Below are positions 1 through 8,271 of a stretch of 64,000 bases of DNA, piece by piece. A model generated the notes under the pieces. It saw only the letters and a program-made list of their open reading frames with translations, had not been told where the DNA came from and made no database searches. The position numbers were made by a program, and so were the translations under genes. Every line of letters starts with the position of its first letter. The stretch's first letter is position 1. The stretch covers positions 62,001-126,000 of the forward strand of contig NZ_FRCK01000005.1 of the NCBI RefSeq assembly GCF_900142875.1, given 5' to 3'. Origin of the DNA: Paracoccus solventivorans. GTDB lineage: Bacteria > Pseudomonadota > Alphaproteobacteria > Rhodobacterales > Rhodobacteraceae.

Positions 1-648
1 ACGGTGAACGAGTCGCTGCTGCGGCTGGACGGGCTGGTCAATCTGGTGCTGCAGGGCGCGGCGCGGGTCCAGCCCCCGGCGGTGGTCGAGGGCGAGTGCT
101 GGGGCGTGGGTGCTGGCGCCACGGGTGCGTGGGAGGGGCAGGCGGGCCGCATCGCCATCGGCGCCAATGGCGGCTGGGTGTTCGCGACGCCGCAGCGCGG
201 GCAGCGGGCGTTCCTGCTTGACCGTGGCGCGGAGGCGGTCTGGGACGGGCAGGAATGGCGCGGCGGTGCGCTGACGCTGGGCCTGTGGGGTGGCGGCATC
301 AGCGCCGGGATTCTTGAGGCAGAGGTTTCGCTGGGTGCGGGCGCGGTGGTGGCGACGGGGGTGGAAATTCCCTCGCATGTGCTGGTGCTGGGGGTGACCG
401 CGCGGGTGGTCGAGGCGATCACCGGGACGCTGGGCGCCTGGGCGCTGGGGGTCGAGGGCGCGGCGGACCGCTATGGCTCGGGGCTGGGGCTGGGGGTGAA
501 CTCGTGGTCGCAGGGGCTGCTGTCGGCACCGATGGCGATTTGGGCGCCCGAGGAACTGCTGCTGACCGCCTTGGGCGGCGCGTTCGCCGGGGGGCGGCTG
601 CGGCTGGCGGTGCATTACCTGGCGCTGCGGGTGCCGGATGCGGTGTGA
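1..648 (+). CDS. DUF2793 domain protein, 5'-truncated (phage/GTA tail-fibre-like)
   Basis: The reading frame is open from the first base, and the visible residues (T-V-N-E-S-L-L-R-L-D-G-L-V) match the interior of the DUF2793 domain. In that family the preceding residues usually read like 'QAQKHV', so roughly 20-25 N-terminal residues lie left of the window. The GTG at position 4 is therefore probably not the start. DUF2793 signatures visible are a W-x-V-GAGATGAWEGQ-type segment near residue 35 and 'NGGWVFATPQRGQRAF' near residue 55. Family knowledge: DUF2793 occurs in tail-fibre-like proteins of phages and of the Rhodobacter gene transfer agent. The C-terminal half is Gly/Ala/Leu rich and otherwise featureless. 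It is convergent with cobS, and a terminator hairpin lies between them. The function is inferred only from the domain. Confidence 0.7.
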   Translation, partial: TVNESLLRLDGLVNLVLQGAARVQPPAVVEGECWGVGAGATGAWEGQAGRIAIGANGGWVFATPQRGQRAFLLDRGAEAVWDGQEWRGGALTLGLWGGGISAGILEAEVSLGAGAVVATGVEIPSHVLVLGVTARVVEAITGTLGAWALGVEGAADRYGSGLGLGVNSWSQGLLSAPMAIWAPEELLLTALGGAFAGGRLRLAVHYLALRVPDAV

Positions 649-662
649 AAGACGGGGCCGCT

Positions 663-793
663 GCCGTGGCCTTTCTCGCTGAAACGCTCCACTGGATCAT
701 CCGGCGGGAAAACAGCCTTGGGGGCTGTTTTCTGATCCGCCTTCTATTCCGGGCGCTGGGAAGCCCCGGGATATTGCGGCCAGATGAAAAAGG
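663..793 (+). repeat. Dispersed intergenic repeat, long form, copy 1
   Basis: About 130 bp closely matching the segment at 5474-5600. Shared blocks are the GCCGTGGC start, CTCGCTGAAA, GGCGGGAAAAC, GGCTGTTTTCTGATCCGCC, TTCCGGGCGCT and the CCCGGGATATT end. A related, shortened copy lies inverted at 42662-42735. It contains a terminator-like hairpin (709-731). It sits between the convergent ends of the DUF2793 gene and cobS and encodes nothing recognisable. Confidence 0.75.
709..731 (+). terminator. Hairpin terminator inside repeat copy 1
   Basis: Perfect 9-bp stem AAAACAGCC / GGCTGTTTT with loop TTGGG. The A-run and T-run flank both sides, so it could act in both directions between the convergent DUF2793 and cobS genes. 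In the second repeat copy one A-T pair of the stem becomes G-T, so pairing is kept. Confidence 0.6.
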
Positions 794-795
794 AT

Positions 796-1554
796 TCAGG
801 CGATGAGGGCGGCGAGGGCGGCGATTTCGGCGGTGATCTGAGCGGCGCCGAGGACGTCGCCGGTGATGCCGCCGAGGCGGCGGCGGGCGTGGCACAGTAG
901 CAGGAGCTGGGTCAGTGCCACGGCGGCGAGCAGGGTGAGCGCTTGGGTGAAGGGGAGCGTGGCCAGCGCCAGCGCCGCGGCGAGGGCCAGCGCGGCGGTG
1001 GCACGCGGGGCGGTCAGGCCGTCCGTTGCGGCGGCGGCGAAGCCGCGGGGGCGGGCTTGCGGGCCGGCGAGGTTCATCAGGCCGAGGCCGGCGCGGCTGG
1101 CGGTTTGCGCGGCGATCAGGGCGGCGAATATGGCGGCCGGGTGCCAGGCCGCGATGGCGGCGAGCGCGGCCCAACGCAGGCCGAGGGCGGTGATCAGCGC
1201 CACGGCGCCGTGGCTGCCGATGCGAGAGTCCTTCATGATTTCAAGCCGTTGCGCGGGGCTGCGCCCGCCGCTGAGCCCGTCGGCGAGGTCGGCGAGCCCG
1301 TCCTCATGCAGGGCCCCGGTCAGCAGCAACCCGGCGGCGAGCGCCAGTCCGGCAGCCATGGCGGGCGGCAGGACCGCCGCGGCGGCCAGCAGCACCGCGG
1401 CCTGCAGGCCGCCCACCACCACCCCGGCCACCGGCCACGCCCAGGCCGAGGCGCCGACCGGCGGGCAGTCGCGCAGCTGCGGGACCGGCAGGCGGGTGAG
1501 CATGGCAAGGGCGAGGGTGGCCTCGGCCGCGCGGCGGTGCAGGGGGGAGGTCAC
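796..1554 (-). CDS. cobS: Adenosylcobinamide-GDP ribazoletransferase (cobalamin synthase)
   Basis: A 252-residue integral membrane enzyme that joins adenosylcobinamide-GDP to alpha-ribazole (phosphate) in the last assembly step of cobalamin; it is named cobV in the Pseudomonas denitrificans scheme. Recognised by the N-terminal 'LAMLTRLPVP' motif, the central acidic 'GALHEDGLADLADGLSGG' segment with 'KDSRIGSHG' just after it (metal/phosphate-binding region of the family), and several Ala/Leu-rich membrane helices in the C-terminal half. The GTG start at 1554 is chosen because it overlaps the TGA of cobT (GTGA) and gives the normal family length. The open frame continues upstream to 2031 but only as antisense shadow of cobT. 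It is third in the cobU-cobT-cobS operon. Confidence 0.93.
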   Translation of the reverse strand: MTSPLHRRAAEATLALAMLTRLPVPQLRDCPPVGASAWAWPVAGVVVGGLQAAVLLAAAAVLPPAMAAGLALAAGLLLTGALHEDGLADLADGLSGGRSPAQRLEIMKDSRIGSHGAVALITALGLRWAALAAIAAWHPAAIFAALIAAQTASRAGLGLMNLAGPQARPRGFAAAATDGLTAPRATAALALAAALALATLPFTQALTLLAAVALTQLLLLCHARRRLGGITGDVLGAAQITAEIAALAALIA

Positions 1555-2531
1555 GCGATCCCGGCCTCGGCGAAGGTGGCCATGCCGTCGTGCATTGCCA
1601 CGGCGTGACGTAGCAGCGACAGGGCCACGGCGGCGCCGGAGCCTTCGCCGAGGCGCATGTCGAGGGACAGCAGCGGGCGCTTGCCGAGCTGCCGGACCAG
1701 CGGCGCGTGGCCGGGTTCGGCGCTGGCATGGGCGATCAGGCAGTGGTCGAGCAGGGCGGGGTCCTGCGCGTGCAGCACGGCGGCGGCGGCGCAGCAGATG
1801 AAGCCGTCGAGCAGCACCGGGATGCGGGACGCGCGGGCGGCGAGGATGGCGCCGCAGATCGCGGCCTGTTCGCGGCCACCGATGGCGGCGAGCAGGTCCA
1901 GCGGCGCCAGCCCCTGATGGCGGGCGGCGCCGGTGGCGACGGCGGCGATCTTGCGCGCCATGGTGTCGCCCTCGGCGCCGGTGCCGGCGCCGGTCCAGTC
2001 CTCGGCGCGTCCGCCGAACAGCGCCAGGCACAGCGCGGCCGAGACGGTGGAGTTGCCTATGCCCATTTCCCCCAGCGCCAGCACGTCGGCGGCGGGATCG
2101 ACGGCGGCGGCGCCCTGCGCCATCGCATCGTCGCGTTCGGCCGCGGTCATGGCGGGGCCTTGCGTGAAGTCGGCGGTGGGGCGGTCGAGGTCGAGCGCCA
2201 CCACCGACAGCGTCGCCCCGGCCACGCGGGCGAGCTGGTTCACCGCCGCGCCGCCCGAGCGGAAGTTCTGCACCATCAGGGCGGTGACCTCTTGCGGGAA
2301 GGGGTTGACGCCCTGCGCGCAGACGCCGTGGTTGCCGGCGAACACCACCAGCTGCGCGCGGTCGATCCGCGGGCGCGGGGTGGCGCGCCAGCCGGCCATG
2401 AACAGGGCCAGTTCCTCGAGCCGGCCCAGTGAGCCCTGCGGCTTGGTCAGGCTGTCCTGCCGGGCGCGGGCCTCGGCGGCGCTGTCGTGGTCGAACTGGG
2501 TCTGCGCGGCGGTGGTGGCGAGGTCTTTCAT
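1551..2531 (-). CDS. cobT: Nicotinate-nucleotide--dimethylbenzimidazole phosphoribosyltransferase
   Basis: A 326-residue cytosolic enzyme that makes alpha-ribazole 5'-phosphate from dimethylbenzimidazole and nicotinate mononucleotide, the lower-ligand branch of cobalamin synthesis; it corresponds to cobU of P. denitrificans. Diagnostic segments are 'KPQGSLGRLEELA' near residue 30, 'FAGNHGV' and 'GEMGIGN' in the middle, and 'RLGEGSGAA' near the C terminus, whose Glu is the family's catalytic base. The ATG at 2531 is chosen because it forms an ATGA overlap with the end of cobU. The upstream open frame is shadow. It is slightly shorter than the usual 340-350 residues but no motif is missing. Confidence 0.95.
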   Translation of the reverse strand: MKDLATTAAQTQFDHDSAAEARARQDSLTKPQGSLGRLEELALFMAGWRATPRPRIDRAQLVVFAGNHGVCAQGVNPFPQEVTALMVQNFRSGGAAVNQLARVAGATLSVVALDLDRPTADFTQGPAMTAAERDDAMAQGAAAVDPAADVLALGEMGIGNSTVSAALCLALFGGRAEDWTGAGTGAEGDTMARKIAAVATGAARHQGLAPLDLLAAIGGREQAAICGAILAARASRIPVLLDGFICCAAAAVLHAQDPALLDHCLIAHASAEPGHAPLVRQLGKRPLLSLDMRLGEGSGAAVALSLLRHAVAMHDGMATFAEAGIA

Positions 2532-3076
2532 GGATGCTCCTTTGCGTGCGTCAGCGGGGCGCCCTTGAGGCTGAGCGGCAGGCCGCAGGCGACCAGCACC
2601 ACGCGGTCGGCGGCGCCCGCCACCCGCTGGTTGAGAAAACCGGCCGCGTCGCGGAAGGCGCGCGCAAGCGCGTTGTCGGGGACGATGCCCAGCCCGACCT
2701 CGTTGGTGACGATCACTACCGGGTCGCGCTGGTGCGAAAGCGCCTCCAGCAGCGCCTTGGTCGCCGCGTCGATGTCGTGGCCACCCAGCATCAGGTTGCT
2801 GAGCCACAGCGTCAGGCAATCGACCAGCCGCGGGCCGCGGCCGTCGCTGCCGTCGAGTGCGGAGGCGAGGTCGAGGGGGGCGTGCAAATCGTCCCACTCG
2901 GGGCCGCGGCGGGCGCGGTGGTCGGCGATGCGGGCGGTCATCTCGGCGTCCCCCGGCTCGGCCGTGGCGATGTAGAGCGGGCGCTGGCGGGCGCGGCAGA
3001 GGGCGCGGGTCTCGGCCTCGGCCAGGCGGCTTTTGCCCGAGCGGGCGCCGCCGGTGATGAGGGTGATGCGGGTCAT
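2528..3076 (-). CDS. cobU: Adenosylcobinamide kinase / adenosylcobinamide-phosphate guanylyltransferase
   Basis: A 182-residue bifunctional enzyme (CobP in P. denitrificans) that phosphorylates adenosylcobinamide and then attaches GMP. The P-loop GGARSGKS is at residues 9-16. His53, in 'ARIADHRARRGPEW', matches the family's guanylylated histidine. 'DCLTLWLSN' and 'TNEVGLGIVP' are further family signatures. The start at 3076 gives the canonical N terminus just before the P-loop. It is first gene of the cobU-cobT-cobS operon, divergent from the phosphatase at 3188 across 111 bp that must hold both promoters. No riboswitch signature is visible in that gap. Confidence 0.95.
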   Translation of the reverse strand: MTRITLITGGARSGKSRLAEAETRALCRARQRPLYIATAEPGDAEMTARIADHRARRGPEWDDLHAPLDLASALDGSDGRGPRLVDCLTLWLSNLMLGGHDIDAATKALLEALSHQRDPVVIVTNEVGLGIVPDNALARAFRDAAGFLNQRVAGAADRVVLVACGLPLSLKGAPLTHAKEHP

Positions 3077-3187
3077 GCCGTGGTCGTCCGGGCGTGGGTT
3101 CAGTCGGGGGGCTTGTCTGCCGGGACGGGACAAAGCACAACCGCGCCGTGGCCGAAAGATGAAACATTGACCCGGAGCCTGAGCCCT

Positions 3188-3745
3188 ATGACCGGAACGC
3201 TGCTGCTGATCCGGCACGCGCCGCTGGCGGATCCCGCGCGGCTGACCGGGCGGCGCGACGTGGCGGCGGTGGTGGATGCGGCGGCGGCGCGGCGGCTGGC
3301 GGCGCTGGCGGGGCCGGTCTCGCGCGTGGTGTCCAGCCCGGCGCGGCGCTGCCGCGAGACGGCGGCGGCGCTGTGGCCGGATGCCACGGTCGCCGAGGAT
3401 GCGCGGCTGTGGGAGCAGGATTTCGGCGCCTGGGAGGGGATGGCGCTGGCGGAGCTGCCCGATCTGGGGGTGATGAGCGGCGAGGAACTGGCGCGCTCGG
3501 CCCCCCATGGCGGCGAGAGCTTCGCGGCGCTGTGCGCGCGCAGCATCCCGGCGCTGGAGGAGCTGGCGGCGGGCGGCGGGCGGGTCGCGGTGGTGGCACA
3601 TGCCGGCACGGTGCGGGCGGGGCTGGCGCGGGCGATCGGCGGCGCCGGGGCGGCGCTGGCGTTCCGGGTGGCGCCCCTGTCGCTGACGGTGATCGACGCG
3701 GCGCCCTCGGGCTGGTCGGTCGCCTGCGTCAACCTGTCGGTGTGA
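3188..3745 (+). CDS. Histidine phosphatase family protein (possible alpha-ribazole phosphatase)
   Basis: A 185-residue phosphoglycerate-mutase-type phosphatase. The catalytic 'LIRHAPL' motif has Arg9 and His10, and the second histidine is in 'VVAHAGTVRAGLA' near residue 140. 'SSPARRCRETA' is the usual substrate-binding segment. In cobalamin loci, such enzymes commonly play the CobC role of removing the 5'-phosphate from alpha-ribazole phosphate or cobalamin phosphate. That assignment rests on context between cobU and the threonine kinase, since histidine phosphatases are not identifiable by sequence alone. The ATG at 3188 places the RHA motif at the typical distance from the N terminus. The threonine kinase follows after 2 bp. 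Confidence 0.75.
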   Translation: MTGTLLLIRHAPLADPARLTGRRDVAAVVDAAAARRLAALAGPVSRVVSSPARRCRETAAALWPDATVAEDARLWEQDFGAWEGMALAELPDLGVMSGEELARSAPHGGESFAALCARSIPALEELAAGGGRVAVVAHAGTVRAGLARAIGGAGAALAFRVAPLSLTVIDAAPSGWSVACVNLSV

Positions 3746-3747
3746 GC

Positions 3748-4530
3748 ATGGCGCGGTCGCGGGTCCGGGTGGCGGGGCATTTCGGAGAGCTGTTGCAGGG
3801 GCGGCTGGGGCCGGAGGGGCCGGTGGTGCTGCTGACGCTGCCATGCCCGGCGCTGGGGGTGCGGGCGGTGCGGGTTGCAGCCGGCGCGGGACTGTCGCTG
3901 CGCGGCGGGCTGATTTCGCCGGCGCGGGCGCGGCGGTTCCTGGGTGGCTTGCGGCTGCCGCTGCGGGGCTGCGTGGCGCTGTTCCCCGAGGCGGTGCCGG
4001 GGGGCGGCGCGGGCATGTCCACCGCGGCGCTGGTGGCGCTGGCGCGGCTGGCGGGATGGCGGAGCGACCCGCTGCGGCTGGCGCGGGAATGTGTCGCGGC
4101 CGAGGGGGCTTCGGACCCGCTGATGCTGCCCGAGGAGGCGGTGCTCTGGGCCTCTCGCGAGGGGCGGGTGGTGGGGGCGATGGCGCCGCTGGAGCCTTGC
4201 GAGATCGTCGGCGGCTTTGTCGGGCCGCCGCGGCGGACCGATCCGGGCAAGGGGGATTTCGCGGATATCTCGGATCTGGTGGCGGGCTGGCGGGGGGATC
4301 TGCGGGTACAGGCGGCGCTGGCAGCGCAATCGGCGGCGCGGCGCTGGGGTGAGGCGCCGGCCGCGGTGCTGGTGCGCGAGCTGGGGGCGCTCGGCTGGGT
4401 TGCGGCGCATACCGGCTCGGCACAGGGGTTGATCTTTGCGCCGGGGACGGTGCCCGCGGGCGCCGGGGCGGCGCTGCGCGAGGCCGGGTTTGCCGGGGTG
4501 CTGCGGTTTCGGGCGGGGGTCGGCGCATGA
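3748..4530 (+). CDS. L-threonine kinase-like GHMP kinase (PduX-like)
   Basis: A 260-residue GHMP-fold kinase. The N-terminal 'RVAGHFGELLQG' segment and the glycine-rich ATP loop GGGAGMSTAA near residues 88-97 are typical of the 'propanediol utilization' PduX branch. Known members phosphorylate L-threonine to L-threonine O-3-phosphate, which the decarboxylase encoded downstream (5626-6576) turns into aminopropanol phosphate for the nucleotide loop of B12. The start lies 2 bp after the phosphatase stop, and the 3' end overlaps cbiB by ATGA. Context and motifs agree, though substrate specificity is inferred. At 260 residues it is shorter than Salmonella PduX (about 300). Confidence 0.78.
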   Translation: MARSRVRVAGHFGELLQGRLGPEGPVVLLTLPCPALGVRAVRVAAGAGLSLRGGLISPARARRFLGGLRLPLRGCVALFPEAVPGGGAGMSTAALVALARLAGWRSDPLRLARECVAAEGASDPLMLPEEAVLWASREGRVVGAMAPLEPCEIVGGFVGPPRRTDPGKGDFADISDLVAGWRGDLRVQAALAAQSAARRWGEAPAAVLVRELGALGWVAAHTGSAQGLIFAPGTVPAGAGAALREAGFAGVLRFRAGVGA

Positions 4531-5450
4531 GCCTGGCGATGCTGGTCGCGCTGGGGATCGACGCGGTGCTGGGCTGGCCCGCGGCGCTGTATCGCCGCTG
4601 CGGACATCCGGTGACCTGGCTCGGCGCGCTGATCGCGGCGCTGGACCGGCGCTGGAACCGCGGGCGACGGCGGCGGCTGAAGGGCGCGGCGGCAGCGGGG
4701 CTGGTGATCCTGCTGGCGGCGGCAGCGGGGGCGCTGCTGCAGGCGGCGCTGCCCGCGGGGGTCTGGGGCGCGGTGCTGGCGGGGGTGGTCGCCTGGCCGC
4801 TGATCGCGGCGCGGTCGCTGCACGACCATGTGGCGGCGGTGGCGCGGCCGCTGGCGTCGGGCGATCTGGAGGGCGCGCGGGCGGCGGTGGCGATGATCGT
4901 CGGCCGCGACCCCGCGGCGCTGGACGAGGCCGGCGTGGCCCGGGCGGCGCTGGAGAGCCTGGCCGAGAATGCCTCGGACGGGGTAATCGCGCCGCTGTTC
5001 TGGGGGGCGGTCGCCGGGCTGCCGGGGATTGCGGCCTACAAGGCGGTCAACACGCTGGATTCGATGATCGGCCACCGCACCGCGCGGCACGAAGATTTCG
5101 GCTGGGCGGCGGCGCGGATCGACGATGTGGCGAACCTGATCCCGGCGCGGCTGACGGCGCTGCTGGTCGCGCTGGCCGGCGGGCGGTTCGGGGCGGCGTG
5201 GCGGGTGATGCGCCGCGATGCGCGGCACCACCGCTCGCCCAACGGCGGCTGGCCCGAGGCGGCGATGGCGGGGGCGCTGGGGGTGCGGTTGTCGGGGCCG
5301 CGGATTTATGCGGACCGGGTGGCGGCCGAGCCGTGGCTGAATGCCGGCGCGGATGATCCGGGCGCGGGCGAGCTGCGGCGCGGGCTGGCGGTCTATCGGC
5401 GGGCGGTGGCGCTGGCGGCGGCGGTGCTTGCGGTGGTGGCGCTGGTCTGA
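4527..5450 (+). CDS. cbiB: Adenosylcobinamide-phosphate synthase
   Basis: A 307-residue membrane protein (CobD in P. denitrificans) that amidates adenosylcobyric acid with aminopropanol (phosphate). Visible family signatures are 'HPVTWLGALI' at residues 27-36, 'SLHDHV' near 97, 'RDPAALDEAGVARAALESLAEN' around 126-150 with the following 'SDGVIAPLFW', and 'YKAVNTLDSMIGH', then 'HHRSPNGGWPEAAMAG'. Hydrophobic helices fall around residues 50-95, 155-165, 205-215 and at the C terminus. It starts on an ATGA overlap with the kinase gene. It is followed by a repeat carrying a terminator hairpin before the decarboxylase gene, so the last gene of this group may be transcribed at a lower level. Confidence 0.94.
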   Translation: MSLAMLVALGIDAVLGWPAALYRRCGHPVTWLGALIAALDRRWNRGRRRRLKGAAAAGLVILLAAAAGALLQAALPAGVWGAVLAGVVAWPLIAARSLHDHVAAVARPLASGDLEGARAAVAMIVGRDPAALDEAGVARAALESLAENASDGVIAPLFWGAVAGLPGIAAYKAVNTLDSMIGHRTARHEDFGWAAARIDDVANLIPARLTALLVALAGGRFGAAWRVMRRDARHHRSPNGGWPEAAMAGALGVRLSGPRIYADRVAAEPWLNAGADDPGAGELRRGLAVYRRAVALAAAVLAVVALV

Positions 5451-5473
5451 GATGGCGCGGACCGGGGGCCATT

Positions 5474-5600
5474 GCCGTGGCGTTCCTCGCTGAAAACGGT
5501 CCACCGGACCATCGGCGGGAAAACGGCCTCGGGGGCTGTTTTCTGATCCGCCTCCTGTTCCGGGCGCTCGCAAGTCCCGGGATATTTGGACAAGGAAGAA
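5474..5600 (+). repeat. Dispersed intergenic repeat, long form, copy 2
   Basis: Same element as 663-793, same orientation relative to the window. Blocks run in identical order from GCCGTGGC through GGCGGGAAAAC and TTCCGGGCGCT to CCCGGGATATTTGGAC. The 3' tail ends in AAGGAAGAA and is followed within 25 bp by the decarboxylase start, so the element abuts that gene's ribosome-binding region. Confidence 0.75.
5520..5542 (+). terminator. Hairpin terminator inside repeat copy 2
   Basis: Stem AAAACGGCC / GGCTGTTTT (9 bp with one G-T pair), loop TCGGG, flanked by A and T runs. It lies between cbiB and the decarboxylase gene on the coding strand. It is likely to attenuate rather than fully stop transcription if the two genes are co-transcribed. 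Confidence 0.55.
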
Positions 5601-5625
5601 CGGGGATGTCTGGACAAGGATGATG

Positions 5626-6576
5626 ATGCGGGATCACGGGGGCAATCTGGACGCGGCGCGGGGGCGCTATGGCGAGGGGGAGTGGATCGACCTGTCCACC
5701 GGGATCAACCGGGTGCCCTATCCGCTGCCCGCGATCCCGGCCGCGGCGTGGCAGGCGCTGCCGGACCGCGCGGCGATGGCGGGGCTGATCCGGGCGGCGC
5801 AGGCGGCCTATGCGACCGGGGCGGCGGTGCTTCCGGTGGCGGGAGCGCAGGCGGCGATCCAGATGATCCCGCGGGCGTTTCCCGTGGGCCTCGCCCGGGT
5901 GCTGGGGCCGACCTACAACGAGCACGCGGCGGGGCTGCGCGCGGCGGGCTGGCGGGTCGAGGAGGTGGGCGAGCTCTCCGCGCTGGCCGGGGCCGATCTG
6001 GCGGTGGTTGTCAATCCGAACAACCCCGACGGGAGATGTCATGCGCCCGAGGCGTTGCGGCGTCTGGCGGGGCAGGTCGGGCGGCTGGTGGTGGACGAAA
6101 GCTTCGCCGACCCGGTGCCGGAACTGTCGCTGGCGTCCGCGCCGGGGCGGGCGCTGGTGCTGCGCTCGTTCGGCAAGTTCTACGGGCTGGCCGGGGTGCG
6201 ACTGGGGTTCGTGCTGGGGGACGAGGCCGCGATTGCCACGCTGGCGGCGATGGCGGGGCCGTGGCCGGTGTCGGGGCCGGCGATCGCCATCGGCTGCGCG
6301 GCGCTGGCGGATCGGGACTGGGCGGCAGCGAGTATCGCGCGATTGCAGGACGACGCCCGGCGGCTGGACGGGCTGGCGGCAGGCGCGGGCTGGCAGTTGG
6401 TCGGCGGCGGGCATCTGTTTCGCCTGTATGACACGCCGGATGCGGCGGCGGCGCAGGAACTGCTGGCCCGCCGCCATATCTGGTCGCGGATCTTTCCGTG
6501 GCATGGGCGCTGGCTGCGGCTGGGGCTGCCTGCGCCGGGCGAGTGGGCGCGGATTGAGGCGGCGCTGCGGCGCTAA
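5626..6576 (+). CDS. cobD: L-threonine-O-3-phosphate decarboxylase (PLP enzyme)
   Basis: A 316-residue fold-type-I PLP enzyme (cobC in P. denitrificans naming) that supplies (R)-1-aminopropan-2-ol phosphate to CbiB. '[13 protein letters not shown]' at the N terminus, 'NPNNPDGR' in the middle and the PLP lysine Lys184 in '[14 protein letters not shown]' are diagnostic. Three in-frame ATGs occur at 5620, 5623 and 5626. The third is preferred because the AAGGA at 5616-5620 is then correctly spaced and the protein begins MRDHGGN as in relatives. It is convergent with cobQ: the two stop codons share the tetranucleotide CTAA (6573-6576). Confidence 0.92.
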   Translation: MRDHGGNLDAARGRYGEGEWIDLSTGINRVPYPLPAIPAAAWQALPDRAAMAGLIRAAQAAYATGAAVLPVAGAQAAIQMIPRAFPVGLARVLGPTYNEHAAGLRAAGWRVEEVGELSALAGADLAVVVNPNNPDGRCHAPEALRRLAGQVGRLVVDESFADPVPELSLASAPGRALVLRSFGKFYGLAGVRLGFVLGDEAAIATLAAMAGPWPVSGPAIAIGCAALADRDWAAASIARLQDDARRLDGLAAGAGWQLVGGGHLFRLYDTPDAAAAQELLARRHIWSRIFPWHGRWLRLGLPAPGEWARIEAALRR

Positions 6577-8015
6577 CGCGCCATCGCCAGCAGGCCGCCC
6601 ACGTCCAGATGCGCCTCGAGATGATCGGCGAGGGCGTCGAGCGCTTGTTCCACGCCTGCATCGTAATCGAGGCGTGATGGCGCGGCGCCCAGCCGGGACA
6701 GGAAGGCGCGGCGGAAATCGTCGCTGGCAAAGGCGCCGTGCAGATAGCTGCCCATGATGCGGCCGTCGGCCGAGGTCGCGCCCTCGGGCTGGCCGCCGAT
6801 CAGCGCAAAGGGGCGGGCACAGTCGGGGCCGGTGCTGCGGCCGAGGTGGATCTCATAGCCGCGGATCGGCTGGCCGGTGGCGGTATGGGTGCCCTCGACC
6901 AGCGCCAGGCGCTTGTCGGCGGTCATTTCGGTCGCCAGCTCCAGCAGGCCGAGGCCCGGGGTTTCGCCGGCCGGGCCCTCGATGCCCGCCGGGTCGCGGA
7001 TCACCCGGCCGAGCATCTGGAAGCCGCCGCAGAGTCCCAGCACATGGCCGCCGCGTCGGACATGGGCGGCAAGGTCGATGTCCCAGCCCTGCGCGCGCAG
7101 GAACGCCAGATCGGCGCGGGTGGACTTGCTGCCGGGCAGGATCACCAGCGCGGCGTCGCCCGGAATGGGCTGACCGGCGCGCAGCAGGGTCAGCCGCACC
7201 CCCGGCTCGGCCGCGAGCGGGTCGAGATCGTCGAAATTGGCGATACGAGAAAATCCCAGCGCCACCACATGCAGCCCCTCGCCGCCGCCGGTGGGCAGGT
7301 CCAGCGCATCCTCGGCCGGCAGAAGATGCGCCAGCGGGAACCACGGCAGCACCCCGTAGCCGCGCCAGCCGGTGCGCGATTCGATCAGCCGGTAGCCGTC
7401 GTCGAAGAGCCGGGGATCGCCGCGGAACTTGTTGACCAGAAAGCCGGAAATCATCGCGGCGTCTTCGGGGTCGATCACCGCCTGGGTACCGACGATCTGT
7501 GCGATCACCCCGCCGCGGTCGATGTCGCCGGCCAGCACCACCGGCACCCCGGCGGCGCAGGCAAAGCCCATGTTGGCGATGTCGCGGGGGCGCAGGTTGA
7601 CCTCGGCCGGGCTGCCAGCGCCCTCGACGATGACCAGATCATGCGCGGCAGACAGGCGGCGGAAACTGTCGAGGACCCGGGGCAGCAGCGAGGTCTTGAG
7701 CGCCGAATATTCCCCCGCCCGCACCGTCGCGGCCAAGCGTCCCTGTACGATCACCTGACAGCCGGTTTCGGATTCGGGCTTGAGCAGCACCGGGTTCATG
7801 TCGACCAGCGGCGCGATCCCGCAGGCGCGGGCCTGCAGTGCCTGCGCGCGCCCGATCTCGCCGCCGTCGGCAGTGACGGCGGCATTGTTGGACATGTTCT
7901 GCGGCTTGAAGGGCGCGACTGACAGCCCCCGCCTGCGCGCCGCACGGCAGAGCCCGGCGACCAGCATCGACTTGCCGACGTTCGAGCCGGTGCCCTGGAT
8001 CATCAGCGCCGGCAT
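6573..8015 (-). CDS. cobQ: Cobyric acid synthase
   Basis: A 480-residue glutamine-dependent amidase that amidates four carboxylates (b, d, e, g) of adenosylcobyrinic acid a,c-diamide. An N-terminal ATPase domain starts with the P-loop GTGSNVGKS (residues 8-16), followed by '[10 protein letters not shown]'. 'GDIDRGGV' marks the middle. The C-terminal class I-like glutaminase domain has 'LPGSKST' and the nucleophile Cys in '[10 protein letters not shown]', and ends with His in 'YLHGAF'. The start at 8015 ([12 protein letters not shown]) is chosen because the P-loop should sit at the extreme N terminus. Upstream frame residues are intergenic repeat. It is followed on the same strand only by the convergent decarboxylase gene. 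Confidence 0.96.
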   Translation of the reverse strand: MPALMIQGTGSNVGKSMLVAGLCRAARRRGLSVAPFKPQNMSNNAAVTADGGEIGRAQALQARACGIAPLVDMNPVLLKPESETGCQVIVQGRLAATVRAGEYSALKTSLLPRVLDSFRRLSAAHDLVIVEGAGSPAEVNLRPRDIANMGFACAAGVPVVLAGDIDRGGVIAQIVGTQAVIDPEDAAMISGFLVNKFRGDPRLFDDGYRLIESRTGWRGYGVLPWFPLAHLLPAEDALDLPTGGGEGLHVVALGFSRIANFDDLDPLAAEPGVRLTLLRAGQPIPGDAALVILPGSKSTRADLAFLRAQGWDIDLAAHVRRGGHVLGLCGGFQMLGRVIRDPAGIEGPAGETPGLGLLELATEMTADKRLALVEGTHTATGQPIRGYEIHLGRSTGPDCARPFALIGGQPEGATSADGRIMGSYLHGAFASDDFRRAFLSRLGAAPSRLDYDAGVEQALDALADHLEAHLDVGGLLAMAR

Positions 8016-8042
8016 CAGGGGGCAGCCCCGCGCTTGGGTGCG

Positions 8043-8090
8043 CGGCCGGAGCCTCCGGCGGGGATATTTGGACCACGCTGAAAGAAGGGG
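8043..8090 (+). repeat. Short-form intergenic repeat (GGGGATATTTGGACCA core)
   Basis: A GCCGGAGCCTCCGGC hairpin followed by GGGGATATTTGGACCACG and GAAAGAAGG. It is the short form of the family, without the upstream GAAAAC hairpins. It lies just upstream of cobQ but on the opposite strand. A second copy faces it at 8217-8262, so the pair forms an inverted arrangement around about 125 bp of unique sequence. Confidence 0.6.
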
Positions 8091-8216
8091 TCGCACCCTG
8101 CCTTGGGCCGGCGGACCGGGGAAGACAGGGTGCTTTCACCGTGGACGGTCATCGGCGTCCCCGCCTGTACCGTGCATCCCTTGGACCACGAAACGCTGAA
8201 GATTCGGTTAACGGCT

Positions 8217-8262
8217 CTTTCATCGTGGCGAAAATATCCCGGGGTCCGGGGCGGCGCCCCGG
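8217..8262 (-). repeat. Short-form intergenic repeat downstream of cobO, with hairpin
   Basis: Read on the minus strand: a hairpin of CCGGGGC / GCCCCGG arms, then ACCCCGGGATATTTTCGCCACGATGAAAG split over two short blocks. It begins within 10 bp of the cobO stop, the usual 3'-end position of this family, and the hairpin may terminate cobO. The 8016-8271 gap otherwise holds only the facing copy and no gene. Confidence 0.6.
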
Positions 8263-8271
8263 TCCGGCGCA

